Origin: Streptomyces cacaoi
GTDB lineage: Bacteria > Actinomycetota > Actinomycetes > Streptomycetales > Streptomycetaceae
Assembly: GCF_006539165.1 (NCBI RefSeq)
Contig: NZ_BJMM01000012.1
Location: forward strand, 1-64,000
Reading direction: 5' to 3'
Length of the DNA stretch: 64,000 bases
This document shows positions 1 to 7,476 of this stretch, one piece after another; the first letter of the stretch is position 1; each line of letters starts with the position of its first letter. The position numbers and the translations under genes are program-made. The notes beneath the pieces are model-generated. The model was not told the DNA's origin and searched no databases. It saw only the letters and a program-made list of their open reading frames with translations.

Positions 1-368
1 CCCCCCGGCGCGGACGCCGCCCGGGCCACCCCCGCGGGCCGCCGAGCCCCGGCGCAGTGCGCCGAAGCACCGGCCGGCACCGGCCTGATGACCTCCTTCG
101 GCTTCACCAGGGCCGGCCCCCGGTCCGCCCCGTCCTCCGCGCCCTCCCGCCCCGCGCTCTCCGTGGCGTACGTACGCCACGAACCGACCCCCAGCACGAT
201 CCCGGCGACGAGCGCGAGAACGGCCAGCACATCACCGGGCCGAACACCGGGCCGCCGTCCCTCGCCGGGCCCCCGACGGCCCCCGCGTACGACGCCACCG
301 CCACGACGGACGTCCCGCCGGCCCCGCGCCACGGCGCCCTCGCCCCACGGCTCTCCCACTGCTCTCAC
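1..368 (-). CDS. Membrane-anchored protein, truncated by the left window edge
   Basis: An open minus-strand frame runs from a GTG at 366-368 to the window edge with no stop. Third codon positions are almost all G or C, which supports coding. After a basic, Arg/Gly-rich N-terminus of about 47 residues there is one clear hydrophobic segment (LAVLALVAGIVLGVGSW), followed by an acidic and then Pro-rich linker. This is the layout of a single-pass protein with an extracytoplasmic domain whose fold lies outside the window. Small Streptomyces proteins of this shape include class F sortases, but no catalytic part is visible, so the function is not assigned. The start is uncertain: a weak purine-rich stretch precedes this GTG, and a second GTG follows three codons later. 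Confidence 0.45.
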   Translation of the reverse strand, partial: MRAVGEPWGEGAVARGRRDVRRGGGVVRGGRRGPGEGRRPGVRPGDVLAVLALVAGIVLGVGSWRTYATESAGREGAEDGADRGPALVKPKEVIRPVPAGASAHCAGARRPAGVARAASAPG

Positions 369-686
369 CTGCCTCGTCTGTGCTCCTCGCCGGTCGACCG
401 CCCTCCCGTCCGCCTCTCACGGACCCCGCGCCGCACCAGCCGGTCTCCAGGTCTGATGCAGCCTCCGCCCCGAAAGTTCACGCGCCTCTCCCGCGACTTC
501 CGCCCGTGGAGCACCTCCGGCCGCTCCCGCCGCCGGACCGGCCCCAACTCCCGCCCGCCGCAGCCCACCTGGCGGGGGCGCCCTGCCCGACGACCGCGAA
601 AAGTTCAAGCCTTCCGCAGCTCGGGCGCTCTTTCTACGGTGGGCCCGACCGCCCGACGTCCCCCAGGAGCGAAGGAGACCCCTGCC
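369..686. other. Intergenic, no gene seen
   Basis: About 318 bases between the divergent edge-truncated gene and the short ORF at 687. Open frames on both strands lack the expected third-position pattern and ribosome binding sites. I see no clear promoter box or terminator here, though it must hold the promoters of the two divergent units. Confidence 0.4.
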
Positions 687-776
687 ATGCGGCAGCAGCA
701 CCGGAAGCCCGGCAGCCCCCACGGCTCCCACCCCGCCGGAGCCGGGCGCCCGCCCCGCGAGGAGGACGGCCGGTGA
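687..776 (+). CDS. Possible 29-residue leader ORF overlapping the next start
   Basis: An ATG at 687 is preceded by AAGGAG (670-675) and opens a 29-codon frame whose TGA (774-776) overlaps the GTG start of the hydrolase (773) in a GTGA junction. The predicted peptide is basic and Pro/Gly-rich with no recognised motif. If it is translated, termination could deliver ribosomes to the hydrolase start, although the hydrolase also has its own strong site. It could equally be a chance frame in GC-rich leader DNA. Confidence 0.3.
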   Translation: MRQQHRKPGSPHGSHPAGAGRPPREEDGR

Positions 777-1645
777 CGACGGAGGGCAGGATCGCCGTCC
801 CCGGCGGCAAGGTCTGGTACCGCAGGACGGGCGGCGGCGGCACACCGCTGCTGCTGGTGCACGGCGGCCCCGGCTACCCGAGCGACCCGCTGTTCGCACC
901 CTTCGAGACGCTCGCCGCTGACCGCGAGGTCGTCTGGTACGACCAGCTCGGCGTCGGCCGCTCGGACCCGGTCGAGGACACCGCGCTGCTCACGGTGGAC
1001 CGCTTCCTCGACGAACTCGGCGCCGTCATCGAGGAACTCGGCCTGGAGCGCCCCCACGTCTACGGCCACTCGTGGGGCGCCATGCTCGCCCTCCAGTACG
1101 CGGCGGAGCGCGACCCGGACTGGACGAGCCTGATCTGCTCCAACGGCCTGGCCGCCATCCCCCGGTTCGAGGCGGAGGTCCGCGACCTCCTGGCGCAGCT
1201 GCCCGGCGACGTGCTGGACCGCACCTACGGCCGCGAACTGCGCGGCGAGACCGACGACCCGGACTACCACCTCGCCCAGGCCGCCTACCTGCGCGCCCAC
1301 CTCGTCCGCACGGCCATCCCCCGGCTCGACCCGGCGAAGACGAGCACGACGACGTACCGCACCCTGATCGGGCACGCCGACTACCACGTGACGGGCACCC
1401 TGAAGAACTGGGACATCTTCCACGAACTCGACAGGATCGGCGTCCCGACGCTCGTCCTCGGCGGCGAGTTCGACACCTGCGTCCCCGCCCACCTGGCCGA
1501 CATCGCCGCCCGCATCCCGGACGCCCGCCACCTCACCCAGCCCGGCGCGGCCCATATGCCCTACCTGGAATCCGCCCCGCTGCGCACGGAGTACCTCGCC
1601 CTGATCCGCGACCATCTGGCCCGCGTCGAGGCCCGCCCCCGCTGA
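773..1645 (+). CDS. Alpha/beta hydrolase, proline iminopeptidase-like (S33)
   Basis: A 290-residue cytoplasmic alpha/beta hydrolase. Near residue 29 is HGGPG, the oxyanion-hole motif of proline iminopeptidases. The nucleophile elbow is GHSWG at about residue 99. The catalytic Asp is probably in GGEFDTCVP and the His in GAAHMPYLE near the C-terminus. Enzymes of this type remove N-terminal residues, often proline, from small peptides, though some act on amides or esters, so the substrate is not fixed. The GTG at 773 is chosen because a perfect AGGAGGA lies 6 bases upstream (760-766) and the family N-terminus fits; the frame is open further upstream but without coding character. No signal peptide is seen. 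A convergent VOC gene follows, separated by a hairpin. Confidence 0.85.
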   Translation: MTTEGRIAVPGGKVWYRRTGGGGTPLLLVHGGPGYPSDPLFAPFETLAADREVVWYDQLGVGRSDPVEDTALLTVDRFLDELGAVIEELGLERPHVYGHSWGAMLALQYAAERDPDWTSLICSNGLAAIPRFEAEVRDLLAQLPGDVLDRTYGRELRGETDDPDYHLAQAAYLRAHLVRTAIPRLDPAKTSTTTYRTLIGHADYHVTGTLKNWDIFHELDRIGVPTLVLGGEFDTCVPAHLADIAARIPDARHLTQPGAAHMPYLESAPLRTEYLALIRDHLARVEARPR

Positions 1646-1665
1646 TCCGCCAGGCGCCGAACTCC

Positions 1666-1708
1666 CGGACGGGCCGGTCCGGCCACACCGGCCGGCCCCG
1701 CCCGTCCG
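1666..1708. terminator. Bidirectional hairpin between convergent genes
   Basis: CGGACGGGC (1666-1674) pairs perfectly with GCCCGTCCG (1700-1708), and the enclosed CCGGCC-rich segment can pair internally. It lies between the hydrolase stop (1645) and the VOC stop (1738), so it can serve both strands. There is no T-tract, as is common for Streptomyces terminators. Confidence 0.6.
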
Positions 1709-1737
1709 ACCGGTCCGCCCCGGCAGGGCGGGCCGCG

Positions 1738-2205
1738 TCACCCGGCGTCCGGCGCGCGGACGTCGAGAACCCAGGTGACCCCGAACCGGTCGGTGAGCAT
1801 GCCGAACCCGGCGCTCCAGGCCGAGGCGGCGAGGGGCTCGATGATGTCGGCGCCGTCGGAGAGCGCCTTCCAGTAGCCGGCGACCTCGTCGAGGGTCTCG
1901 CCGCTCACGGACTGGAAAAAGGTGCGGTCGGTGACGGTCGTGCCGTTCTCCCGGCGGGTCGACCCCGCGAGCGCGGCCGGGTCGGCGTCGTCGGCGCCGG
2001 GGATGTCGTAGGCCATGACGCGGAAGCCGTCCTCGCTCTCCACCTGCCCGAAGACGATCTTGTCCGCGCCGGGCGCCTCCTTCGGCGCACCGAGGTCCCC
2101 GTACGTCGCGAGGGTCAGCCGGCCCCCGAACACGCCCTGGTAGAACGTCAGCGCCTGCCGGGCGGTGCCGCGGAAGTTGAGGTGGGTGGTGGTCCTGATA
2201 CCCAT
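1738..2205 (-). CDS. VOC/glyoxalase-superfamily protein, PhnB-like
   Basis: A 155-residue protein of the vicinal oxygen chelate superfamily, PhnB-like (3-demethylubiquinone-9 3-methyltransferase-like) branch. The N-terminus reads LNFRGTARQALTFYQGVFGG, the usual opening of these proteins, and FGMLTDRFGVTW near the end is the matching C-terminal strand motif. The size is normal. Members are usually small metal-binding dimers with no proven reaction, so the substrate is unknown. The ATG has AGGAGAAGGG upstream. It diverges from the CPBP protease gene across a 319-bp gap that carries an operator-like inverted repeat. Confidence 0.85.
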   Translation of the reverse strand: MGIRTTTHLNFRGTARQALTFYQGVFGGRLTLATYGDLGAPKEAPGADKIVFGQVESEDGFRVMAYDIPGADDADPAALAGSTRRENGTTVTDRTFFQSVSGETLDEVAGYWKALSDGADIIEPLAASAWSAGFGMLTDRFGVTWVLDVRAPDAG

Positions 2206-2524
2206 CGGTGGGCCCTTCTCCTAGCGGTTCTCGGCGGCCTGTTCGCCGCGCGCACCACCCTTCCGGGAGTAGCGGACAGCTTCGGTCCGCTGCCCCGACG
2301 AGTTCCGGCGCGACGACGAGCACCGGCCCGGCCGCGCCCGACGGGATTCCCCACAGTCTCACTTCTGATAATGTTCTCGAAGTTGAGAAGCGAGCCGGCG
2401 AACCCTCGTCTGCTCGGGCCGCACCCTGTCCGGCCACCCGGTCACGCGCTCCCCGGACCACACACACCCCGAGGCGAGCGGCACGGCCTTCCCCCGCACG
2501 ACGGCTCACACAAAGGACCCAGGC
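2206..2524. other. Divergent promoter region of the VOC and CPBP genes
   Basis: A 319-bp gene-free stretch between two divergent starts. It contains TGATAAT (2366-2372), a good -10 candidate on the plus strand, directly followed by a perfect inverted repeat (2374-2389). Nothing else is recognisable. Confidence 0.5.
2367..2389 (+). promoter_or_regulatory. Candidate -10 box followed by an operator-like palindrome
   Basis: GATAAT at 2367-2372 resembles a vegetative -10 box. One base later lies TTCTC-GAAGTT-GAGAA (2374-2389), a perfect 5-bp inverted repeat with a 6-bp spacer. A dyad at the transcription start is where a repressor would act. No regulator gene is adjacent, so the ligand and protein are unknown. 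Confidence 0.4.
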
Positions 2525-3421
2525 ATGTCTCCTTCGCAGACAACCGTGCCCGCGCACTCCGAGAACCCGGCGACCCCCGCCCGCCGCCGCGGCGACCTGA
2601 TCCTCTTCCTGGTCATCGCCTTCGGTATGAGCTGGGCCTGCTGGGGCACGGCGATCGGCCTCGGCGGACCGGCGACTCCCGGCACCCCCACCTACACGCC
2701 CTTCCTGCTCGGCGCCTTCGGCCCGCTGGCAGGCGCCCTGGTGATCCGTATACGGCGCAGGCGGCGGCGCGAGCCGGTGCCGGAGCACGCGGTGCGGTTC
2801 CGCCCGGCCGCCCTGCTCTGGGCACCGCTGCTCATGGTGGCGGCCTCGGGAGCGGTGCTGGGCGCCGCGGTGATCGGCCACGCGGCCGGCGACACCGCGC
2901 TGAGCTGGTCGGACAGCCGGGACGTGATGCAGGACATGGGCGGCCCGGCGGCGTTCCTCGTCAGCATGATCATCTCCGGTCCGCTCTCCGAGGAGCCGGG
3001 CTGGCGCGGCACCGCCTACCCGAGGATGCGCGCCACGATGGGCCGCTTCCGGATCGCCCTGGTGCTCGGCGTCATCTGGGCCGTGTGGCACCTGCCGCTG
3101 TTCTTCGTCGACGGCACCGTCCAGCACGACCTCGGCCTCGCCACCCCGGGCGGTGTGCTCTTCGCCGCCGGCAACATCCCCATGGCCATGCTGGTCACCT
3201 GCGCCTACGACCGGGCCGGCGTCCTCGCCTCGATCGCCGTGCACTTCGCCGTCAACACGACGATGATCCTGCTCGACGTGCACACCCCCGCGACCCAGGC
3301 CCTGATCATGGGCTGCCAGATCGTCCTCATCGCCGTGCTCCTGCTCACCGGCCGCCGCCCCGCGACCGGCACCACCCCGGCCGCACCGGCCCACCCCGCC
3401 CGCACCCCGGCACAGGTCTGA
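2525..3421 (+). CDS. CPBP-family intramembrane glutamic endopeptidase
   Basis: A 298-residue polytopic membrane protein of the CPBP/Abi (CAAX protease, Rce1-like) family. The diagnostic motif 1 is EEPGWRG (EExxxR type) at about residue 157; motif 2 is HLPLFF at about 188; the third conserved site is HFAVN at about 239. Together these place Glu and His residues inside the membrane, as in Rce1. Hydrophobic segments start at about residue 26, and the tail after 275 is Pro/Ala-rich. The start has AAAGGA upstream. Bacterial members act in bacteriocin self-immunity, protein maturation or quality control; nothing nearby shows which. A strong terminator follows. Confidence 0.85.
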   Translation: MSPSQTTVPAHSENPATPARRRGDLILFLVIAFGMSWACWGTAIGLGGPATPGTPTYTPFLLGAFGPLAGALVIRIRRRRRREPVPEHAVRFRPAALLWAPLLMVAASGAVLGAAVIGHAAGDTALSWSDSRDVMQDMGGPAAFLVSMIISGPLSEEPGWRGTAYPRMRATMGRFRIALVLGVIWAVWHLPLFFVDGTVQHDLGLATPGGVLFAAGNIPMAMLVTCAYDRAGVLASIAVHFAVNTTMILLDVHTPATQALIMGCQIVLIAVLLLTGRRPATGTTPAAPAHPARTPAQV

Positions 3422-3460
3422 GCAGCACCGCGCAGCTCTCCCCCCACGCAACACCGCCAC

Positions 3461-3493
3461 GGAACCCCGACGCCTTCACGGCCTCGGGGTTCC
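3461..3493 (+). terminator. Intrinsic terminator of the CPBP gene
   Basis: GGAACCCCGA (3461-3470) and TCGGGGTTCC (3484-3493) form a perfect 10-bp stem with a 13-base loop, 40 bases after the CPBP stop. No T-tract is seen. Confidence 0.75.
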
Positions 3494-3722
3494 GCCGTGT
3501 GCACCCGCTCGGCCCGTCGTCCCGGCCCGGCGACGGCACGCCCGCAAAGGGGCGGCCCGCAGGTCGGCTACACCGGGCCCAGTGCCCGGGGGTTGGACAC
3601 GGTGTGCCGTGAAGGGTTGCTCTCCGGTGCGATGGCTCTTGTGGAACCCTGACAAGAAATCGTCCGTTCCTGCTCTGTTGATCCGAAGCCGGTGGCACCG
3701 GCCGTACGGACTGGGGTGGCGA

Positions 3723-4814
3723 ATGAGCCAGGCAGAACGACTGCAAGATCAGCTTGCGACCGACCTCACCTGGATGATGGGGGGTGCCATCTACGGACTG
3801 CTGGTCGCACCGACATTGGTGCGCTGGGCCTACACGGTGTACGTGTGGGTGGCGCTGCGGCGGCGACGTCGCCGTGGTGCCCCGCGCGCACTCGGCGGCC
3901 GGTTGCGGATGCTGGCCCGGCTGGAGGCGGCTATGGCCGAGTTCCGGCTGCCCTTCGCTCTTCGCGGGGCGCTGCGCGAGCGGCTGATGAAGGCACAGGT
4001 GCTGGCTACGGCAACAGCCGTCGTCATCGGCTGTCCGGCGCTCGTCCTCTTCAACCTCACCACCTTGGACGCGCATGCCGCGGATGGAAAGATCCCAGGG
4101 CTGACCGCGCTGATCACGACCGTTGCCGCTGTGCTGCTCTTCGCTCTGACTGCCGTCGGTGGCGCTGCGCGCGTCTATGGACCCCGTCTGGGACTGCCGG
4201 TCACCAGGATGGTGTGCAACGCGCTGATCACCGCGCACCGGGTCCGGCGCCGGGAGGCGAGCCCGTCCCGGCTGGACAGCGCGGTCGACGCGGTGGCGGC
4301 TGTCTTGGTACATCGGGCGAAGAAGTACCACGTCCGGCAGGAGCGGCCCGCGACCATCGAACACGCGAAGAGGGTCCGGGAAGCGCTGCGTTGGGACGCG
4401 CGGCGCGTGCAGCGCGGAGACGCGGGCGCGGTGGACGAACTCGCCGGCAAGCTGGCCACCGTTCTGCACGGCTTGTGCGCCGGCACCCCGCAGAACCTGC
4501 TCCCGGAAAGCCTTCTGGTGTCTTCGCAGGTGGCTCATGGCGAGCCCCGGAAGCGGGTGGCCTTCCTCGCCTCTGTCGGTGTCGCTCTCGCCTCCGCCCT
4601 CGCCTGGCTCCTGTCGGCGGTCGGTGTGCCCGGCGAGGCGGTGGTCCCCTTGACCATCGTCACCTTGGTCCTCCCCCTGAAGCTGGGAGGTCCTTCGGAG
4701 CCGCCACTGCGGGCACGGGACCTGCTCGATTTCGCCCGGGGCGACAGCGAGCCGCCTGCCACCGCTCAGCAGGAACCCGAGGAGCGTCAGCCGACCACCG
4801 CCTCGCGTGAGTAG
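3723..4814 (+). CDS. Integral membrane protein of unknown function
   Basis: A 363-residue protein I do not recognise. It has a hydrophobic N-terminal segment at about 20-45 followed by an Arg-rich stretch (RRRRRR), a pair of hydrophobic segments at about 92-112 and 127-148, a long charged cytoplasmic-looking middle region (about 165-285), and a C-terminal hydrophobic pair at about 287-325 with an acidic, Gln/Glu-rich tail. The layout (four or five membrane passes with a central soluble domain) suggests a sensor or scaffold, but no motif supports that. The ATG at 3723 is preceded by GGGGTGG. Third-position GC bias is somewhat weaker than in the core genes, and the next feature is a decayed region, so this may be accessory DNA. 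Confidence 0.65.
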   Translation: MSQAERLQDQLATDLTWMMGGAIYGLLVAPTLVRWAYTVYVWVALRRRRRRGAPRALGGRLRMLARLEAAMAEFRLPFALRGALRERLMKAQVLATATAVVIGCPALVLFNLTTLDAHAADGKIPGLTALITTVAAVLLFALTAVGGAARVYGPRLGLPVTRMVCNALITAHRVRRREASPSRLDSAVDAVAAVLVHRAKKYHVRQERPATIEHAKRVREALRWDARRVQRGDAGAVDELAGKLATVLHGLCAGTPQNLLPESLLVSSQVAHGEPRKRVAFLASVGVALASALAWLLSAVGVPGEAVVPLTIVTLVLPLKLGGPSEPPLRARDLLDFARGDSEPPATAQQEPEERQPTTASRE

Positions 4815-4867
4815 GTGCGGCCAGTCCCGTTGCAGGGAACCTGATGTCAGTTCTCTGTTCACACGCC

Positions 4868-4903
4868 GACGGGGCCGGTGGGCGTTGGCTGACCGGCCCC
4901 GTC
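4868..4903. terminator. Strong bidirectional terminator
   Basis: GACGGGGCCGGT (4868-4879) and ACCGGCCCCGTC (4892-4903) give a perfect 12-bp stem with a 12-base loop. It separates the plus-strand membrane gene (stop 4814) from the minus-strand remnant whose stop is at 4918, so it probably served both before the second gene was lost. Confidence 0.75.
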
Positions 4904-4917
4904 GCGGTTCGTGGGTG

Positions 4918-5050
4918 TCAGGCGCCCTGCGAATCCCGGTTGATGGCCGGAGCCGGAGCCGGCCCGCAGCCTCGTGGCACGAGCTTGATGACCGCTTCGG
5001 CGGCGGCGCGGGCGAGATCATCCAGGACAGCCTGGCTCGCGGTCACCTCG
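4918..5050 (-). pseudogene. C-terminal remnant of a lost minus-strand gene
   Basis: On the minus strand a frame with strong third-position GC ends at TGA (4918-4920), next to a proper terminator. It encodes about 43 residues, including a helical stretch rich in Ala (LDDLARAAAEAVIKLV) and a Pro/Ala tail. Immediately upstream, near 5050, the sequence changes to plus-strand reductase code (next feature), so the 5' part of this gene is missing. An alternative is a tiny intact ORF from a GTG at 5046, but no ribosome binding site is present. Confidence 0.45.
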
Positions 5051-5053
5051 CGG

Positions 5054-5347
5054 ATCAAGCAGCTGACCTACCTGTCGACGGTGGCCGTCGTCCTCGGGAA
5101 CGAGTCGGCGGCCGACGAGTCGGCGGACGTCCGCACCGCCTGCCCCACCCGCGACCTCGGGCGCGCCTACGCCGACGGTCACGCGGCCGCCAAATGGGCC
5201 GGGGAGGTGCTGCTGCGCGAGGCGCACGAGAGGTTCGGCCTGCCCGTCGCCGTCTTCCGCTCGAACCTGATCCTCGCCCACCCGCGCCACCGCGGCCGGT
5301 TCAACGTCTCGGACGTCTTCACCCGCCTCGTGCTGAGCCTGCTGGCA
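5054..5347 (+). pseudogene. Fragment of a carboxylic acid reductase / thioester reductase
   Basis: About 98 residues in one plus-strand frame match the Rossmann-type thioester reductase domain of carboxylic acid reductases and NRPS-terminal reductases (Lys2/Sfl family). LTYLSTVAVV is the strand carrying the catalytic Thr/Ser region, YADGHAAAKWAGEVLLREA holds the Tyr-x-x-x-Lys-like catalytic pair (Y followed by AAAKW), and LPVAVFRSNLILAHPR continues the fold. The adenylation and carrier domains, the NADPH-binding start and the C-terminus are all absent, and no start codon or ribosome binding site precedes it. It is a relic, abruptly joined to the minus-strand remnant at about 5050. Confidence 0.65.
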
Positions 5348-5445
5348 CACGCGCTGCACGCTCGTCCACCCCTTGTCCGATCAGGACTCACGCAGACATA
5401 AGACGATCGCCCAGCCGGTCCTCCATCCGACTCCGGAACATCAAA

Positions 5446-5478
5446 AAGCCCAGGTCACAGACTATGTGACCTGGGCTT
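5446..5478 (-). terminator. Terminator of tRNA-Thr with U-tract
   Basis: AAGCCCAGGTCACA and TGTGACCTGGGCTT form a perfect 14-bp stem with a 5-base loop. Read on the minus strand it is followed by TTTTT, a classical intrinsic terminator placed 7 bases past the tRNA 3' end. Confidence 0.9.
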
Positions 5479-5484
5479 CGCCGG

Positions 5485-5558
5485 AGCCGCCTAAGGGAAT
5501 CGAACCCTTGACCTACGCATTACGAGTGCGTCGCTCTGGCCGACTGAGCTAAGGCGGC
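5485..5558 (-). tRNA. tRNA-Thr (anticodon CGU)
   Basis: The 74-nt minus-strand sequence starts GCCGCCT and ends AGGCGGC plus the discriminator U, giving a full 7-bp acceptor stem. The D-loop has AGCTCAGTCGG, the anticodon arm is ACGCA-CTCGTAA-TGCGT with anticodon CGT for codon ACG, and the T-arm has GGTTCGATTCC. No CCA is encoded. Its 3' side faces the decayed region at 4.9-5.35 kb, consistent with past integration and deletion at this tRNA. Confidence 0.95.
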
Positions 5559-5736
5559 ATGCTGCGCGCGGCCAGCGTGGCAGCCGCAGCGACGACAAGT
5601 CTACAGGGTGCGAGTGGGTGCTCCGGACCGGGTTTGTGGGGTGCGGAGGAGGGGGGTCGGGTGGGGTTCGGGCTGGTCAGGGAGTGTGTGGCCGTCAGGG
5701 GTGCGGTGGGTGACGGGGGTGGCACGGAGGGTGTTG

Positions 5737-7323
5737 TCAGTGGCAGGTGGTGCCGTTCTTCGGGGGTGTGCCGGAGAGCAGGTAGGTGTTGACGGCGCGG
5801 TCGACGCAGTTGCTGCCGCGCTGGTAGCCGGTGTGGCCGTCGCCGTCGTAGGTCAGCAGCCGGGCGGTCTCCAGCTGGCCGGCGAGGCCGCGGGCCCAGC
5901 GGTAGGGGGTGGCCGGGTCGCGGGTGGTGCCGACGACGAGGATCGGGTCGGCGCCCTTGGCGGCGATGCGGTGCGGCGAACCGGTGGGCTTGTGCGGCCA
6001 GTCGCCGCAGTTGAGGGCGGCCCAGGCGAAGCCGCGGCCGAAGACGGGGCTGGCCTTCTCGAAGGAGTCGGTGGCCTTGCGCACGGCCTCGGGCCCGGAG
6101 AAGGCGGGCGGCAGGTCCAGGCAGTTCACGGCGGCGTTGGCGTACATGGTGTTGCTGTAGGTGCCGTCGGGGCCGCGCTCGTAGTAGTCGTCGGAGAGGG
6201 CGAGCAGCTGGGAGCCGTCTCCCTTCCGGGCCGCGGAGAGCGCCTCGCGCAGCATCGGCCAGGAGCCCTTGTCGTACATGGCGCGGATCACGCCCATGGT
6301 GGCCTGGGCCTCGGTGAGGGTGCGGCCGGAGTCGCCGGTCTTCAGCGGCTTCTTGTCCACGCGTGCGAAGAACGCCGACATGCGCTCGGCCGCCTTGCCC
6401 GCGCTGTCGCGTCCGAGGGGGCAGCCGGAGTGGCGTACGCAGTCCTCGGCGAACGCCTTGAAGGCGGTCTCGAAGCCGGCGGTCTGTTCGCGGTTGACGC
6501 GGCGCGAGGACAGCGACGGGTCCATGGCGCCGTCGAGGACGAGGCGGCCCGAGCGCCCGGGGAAGAGGCCGGCGTAGGTGGCGCCGAGGTAGGTGCCGTA
6601 GGAGGCGCCCACGTAGTCGAGCTTCTTGTCGCCGAGGGCGGACCGCAGGACGTCCATGTCGCGGGCGGCCTCGGTGGTCGAGACATGGCCGATGAGCTTG
6701 CCGGACCGCTGGGCGCAGCCCTTGCCGAACTTCTTGTAGGCGTCGGCGAGTTCGCGGGTCTCCGCGGCGTCGTCCGGTGTCTGGTCGACGCGGGTGTAGG
6801 CGTCCATCTGCTTGTCGGTCAGGCATGTGACGGGTTCGCTGCGGCCGACGCCGCGCGGGTCCATGCCGACCAGGGAGTAGCGCTTGCGTACCTCTTCCGG
6901 GTACGAGAGCCCGGCCGACTCCTGGACGTATTCGATGGCCGAGCCGCCCGGGCCGCCGGGGTTCACCTGCAAATGCGGCTGGTCGCCGCCGCGCGGCTTG
7001 CTGCGGGTGACGGCCAGCCGGACCTCGGCGTCGCGCTTCCCGTGCTGCGGATGCGCGTAGTCCAGCGGCACGCGCAGCGTCGCGCACTCGAAGCCGGCCG
7101 GGCCGCAGCCTCTCCAGTGGAGCTTCTGGTCGTAGTAGGGCCGCAGTTCATCGGGGACGCCGGCAGGCAGCGGGCGCAGATGCGGGGCGGGCGCGCCCGC
7201 TTCCGAGGCGGTGGCGCCCGAGCGCGTCCCGTCGGATCCGTCGCCGCTCGTGCAGCCGGAGACCAGCAGTGCGGCCCCCACCAGCGCGGCGCCCGGGCCG
7301 CGGACGAAACGGGTGTGATTCAT
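5737..7323 (-). CDS. Secreted alpha/beta hydrolase lipoprotein (tripeptidyl aminopeptidase type)
   Basis: A 528-residue S33-family exopeptidase resembling Streptomyces SlpD/SlpE and tripeptidyl aminopeptidases. The N-terminus is a lipoprotein signal peptide with lipobox LVSGC, so Cys24 would be lipidated and the enzyme held on the outer face of the membrane. The oxyanion region is VNPGGPGGSA, the nucleophile is in GASYGTYLG, the Asp in GTTRDPATPY and the His in GDGHTGYQRGSNC, followed by the TAP-like C-terminal domain. Such enzymes release tripeptides from extracellular protein. The start has GGAGGGA upstream, right beside a large inverted repeat (7338-7372). Confidence 0.92.
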   Translation of the reverse strand: MNHTRFVRGPGAALVGAALLVSGCTSGDGSDGTRSGATASEAGAPAPHLRPLPAGVPDELRPYYDQKLHWRGCGPAGFECATLRVPLDYAHPQHGKRDAEVRLAVTRSKPRGGDQPHLQVNPGGPGGSAIEYVQESAGLSYPEEVRKRYSLVGMDPRGVGRSEPVTCLTDKQMDAYTRVDQTPDDAAETRELADAYKKFGKGCAQRSGKLIGHVSTTEAARDMDVLRSALGDKKLDYVGASYGTYLGATYAGLFPGRSGRLVLDGAMDPSLSSRRVNREQTAGFETAFKAFAEDCVRHSGCPLGRDSAGKAAERMSAFFARVDKKPLKTGDSGRTLTEAQATMGVIRAMYDKGSWPMLREALSAARKGDGSQLLALSDDYYERGPDGTYSNTMYANAAVNCLDLPPAFSGPEAVRKATDSFEKASPVFGRGFAWAALNCGDWPHKPTGSPHRIAAKGADPILVVGTTRDPATPYRWARGLAGQLETARLLTYDGDGHTGYQRGSNCVDRAVNTYLLSGTPPKNGTTCH

Positions 7324-7337
7324 GGCAAGTCCCTCCG

Positions 7338-7372
7338 CTCACGGCACGTGCGCTCCCTGCACGTGCTGTGAG
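7338..7372 (-). promoter_or_regulatory. 14-bp inverted repeat in the leader of the secreted peptidase
   Basis: CTCACGGCACGTGC (7338-7351) pairs with GCACGTGCTGTGAG (7359-7372) with a single mismatch and a 7-base loop. It ends 2 bases from the Shine-Dalgarno of the gene starting at 7323. It could act as a DNA operator (GCACGTGC core) or as an mRNA hairpin affecting translation. Confidence 0.5.
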
Positions 7373-7476
7373 CGTATCCGCGCCGTACGCGCACATGCCC
7401 GCGCGAGGCGGGGAGGTGCCCGTACGGGTGAGGGCCCGGCCGGGGCCGCGCGGCAGGGCAACGGGGCGACGGGGCG

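Noticed and set aside
605..3460. A 951-codon open frame on the minus strand
   Set aside because: Its composition is the antisense image of the plus-strand hydrolase and CPBP genes, which carry the family motifs and proper codon bias.
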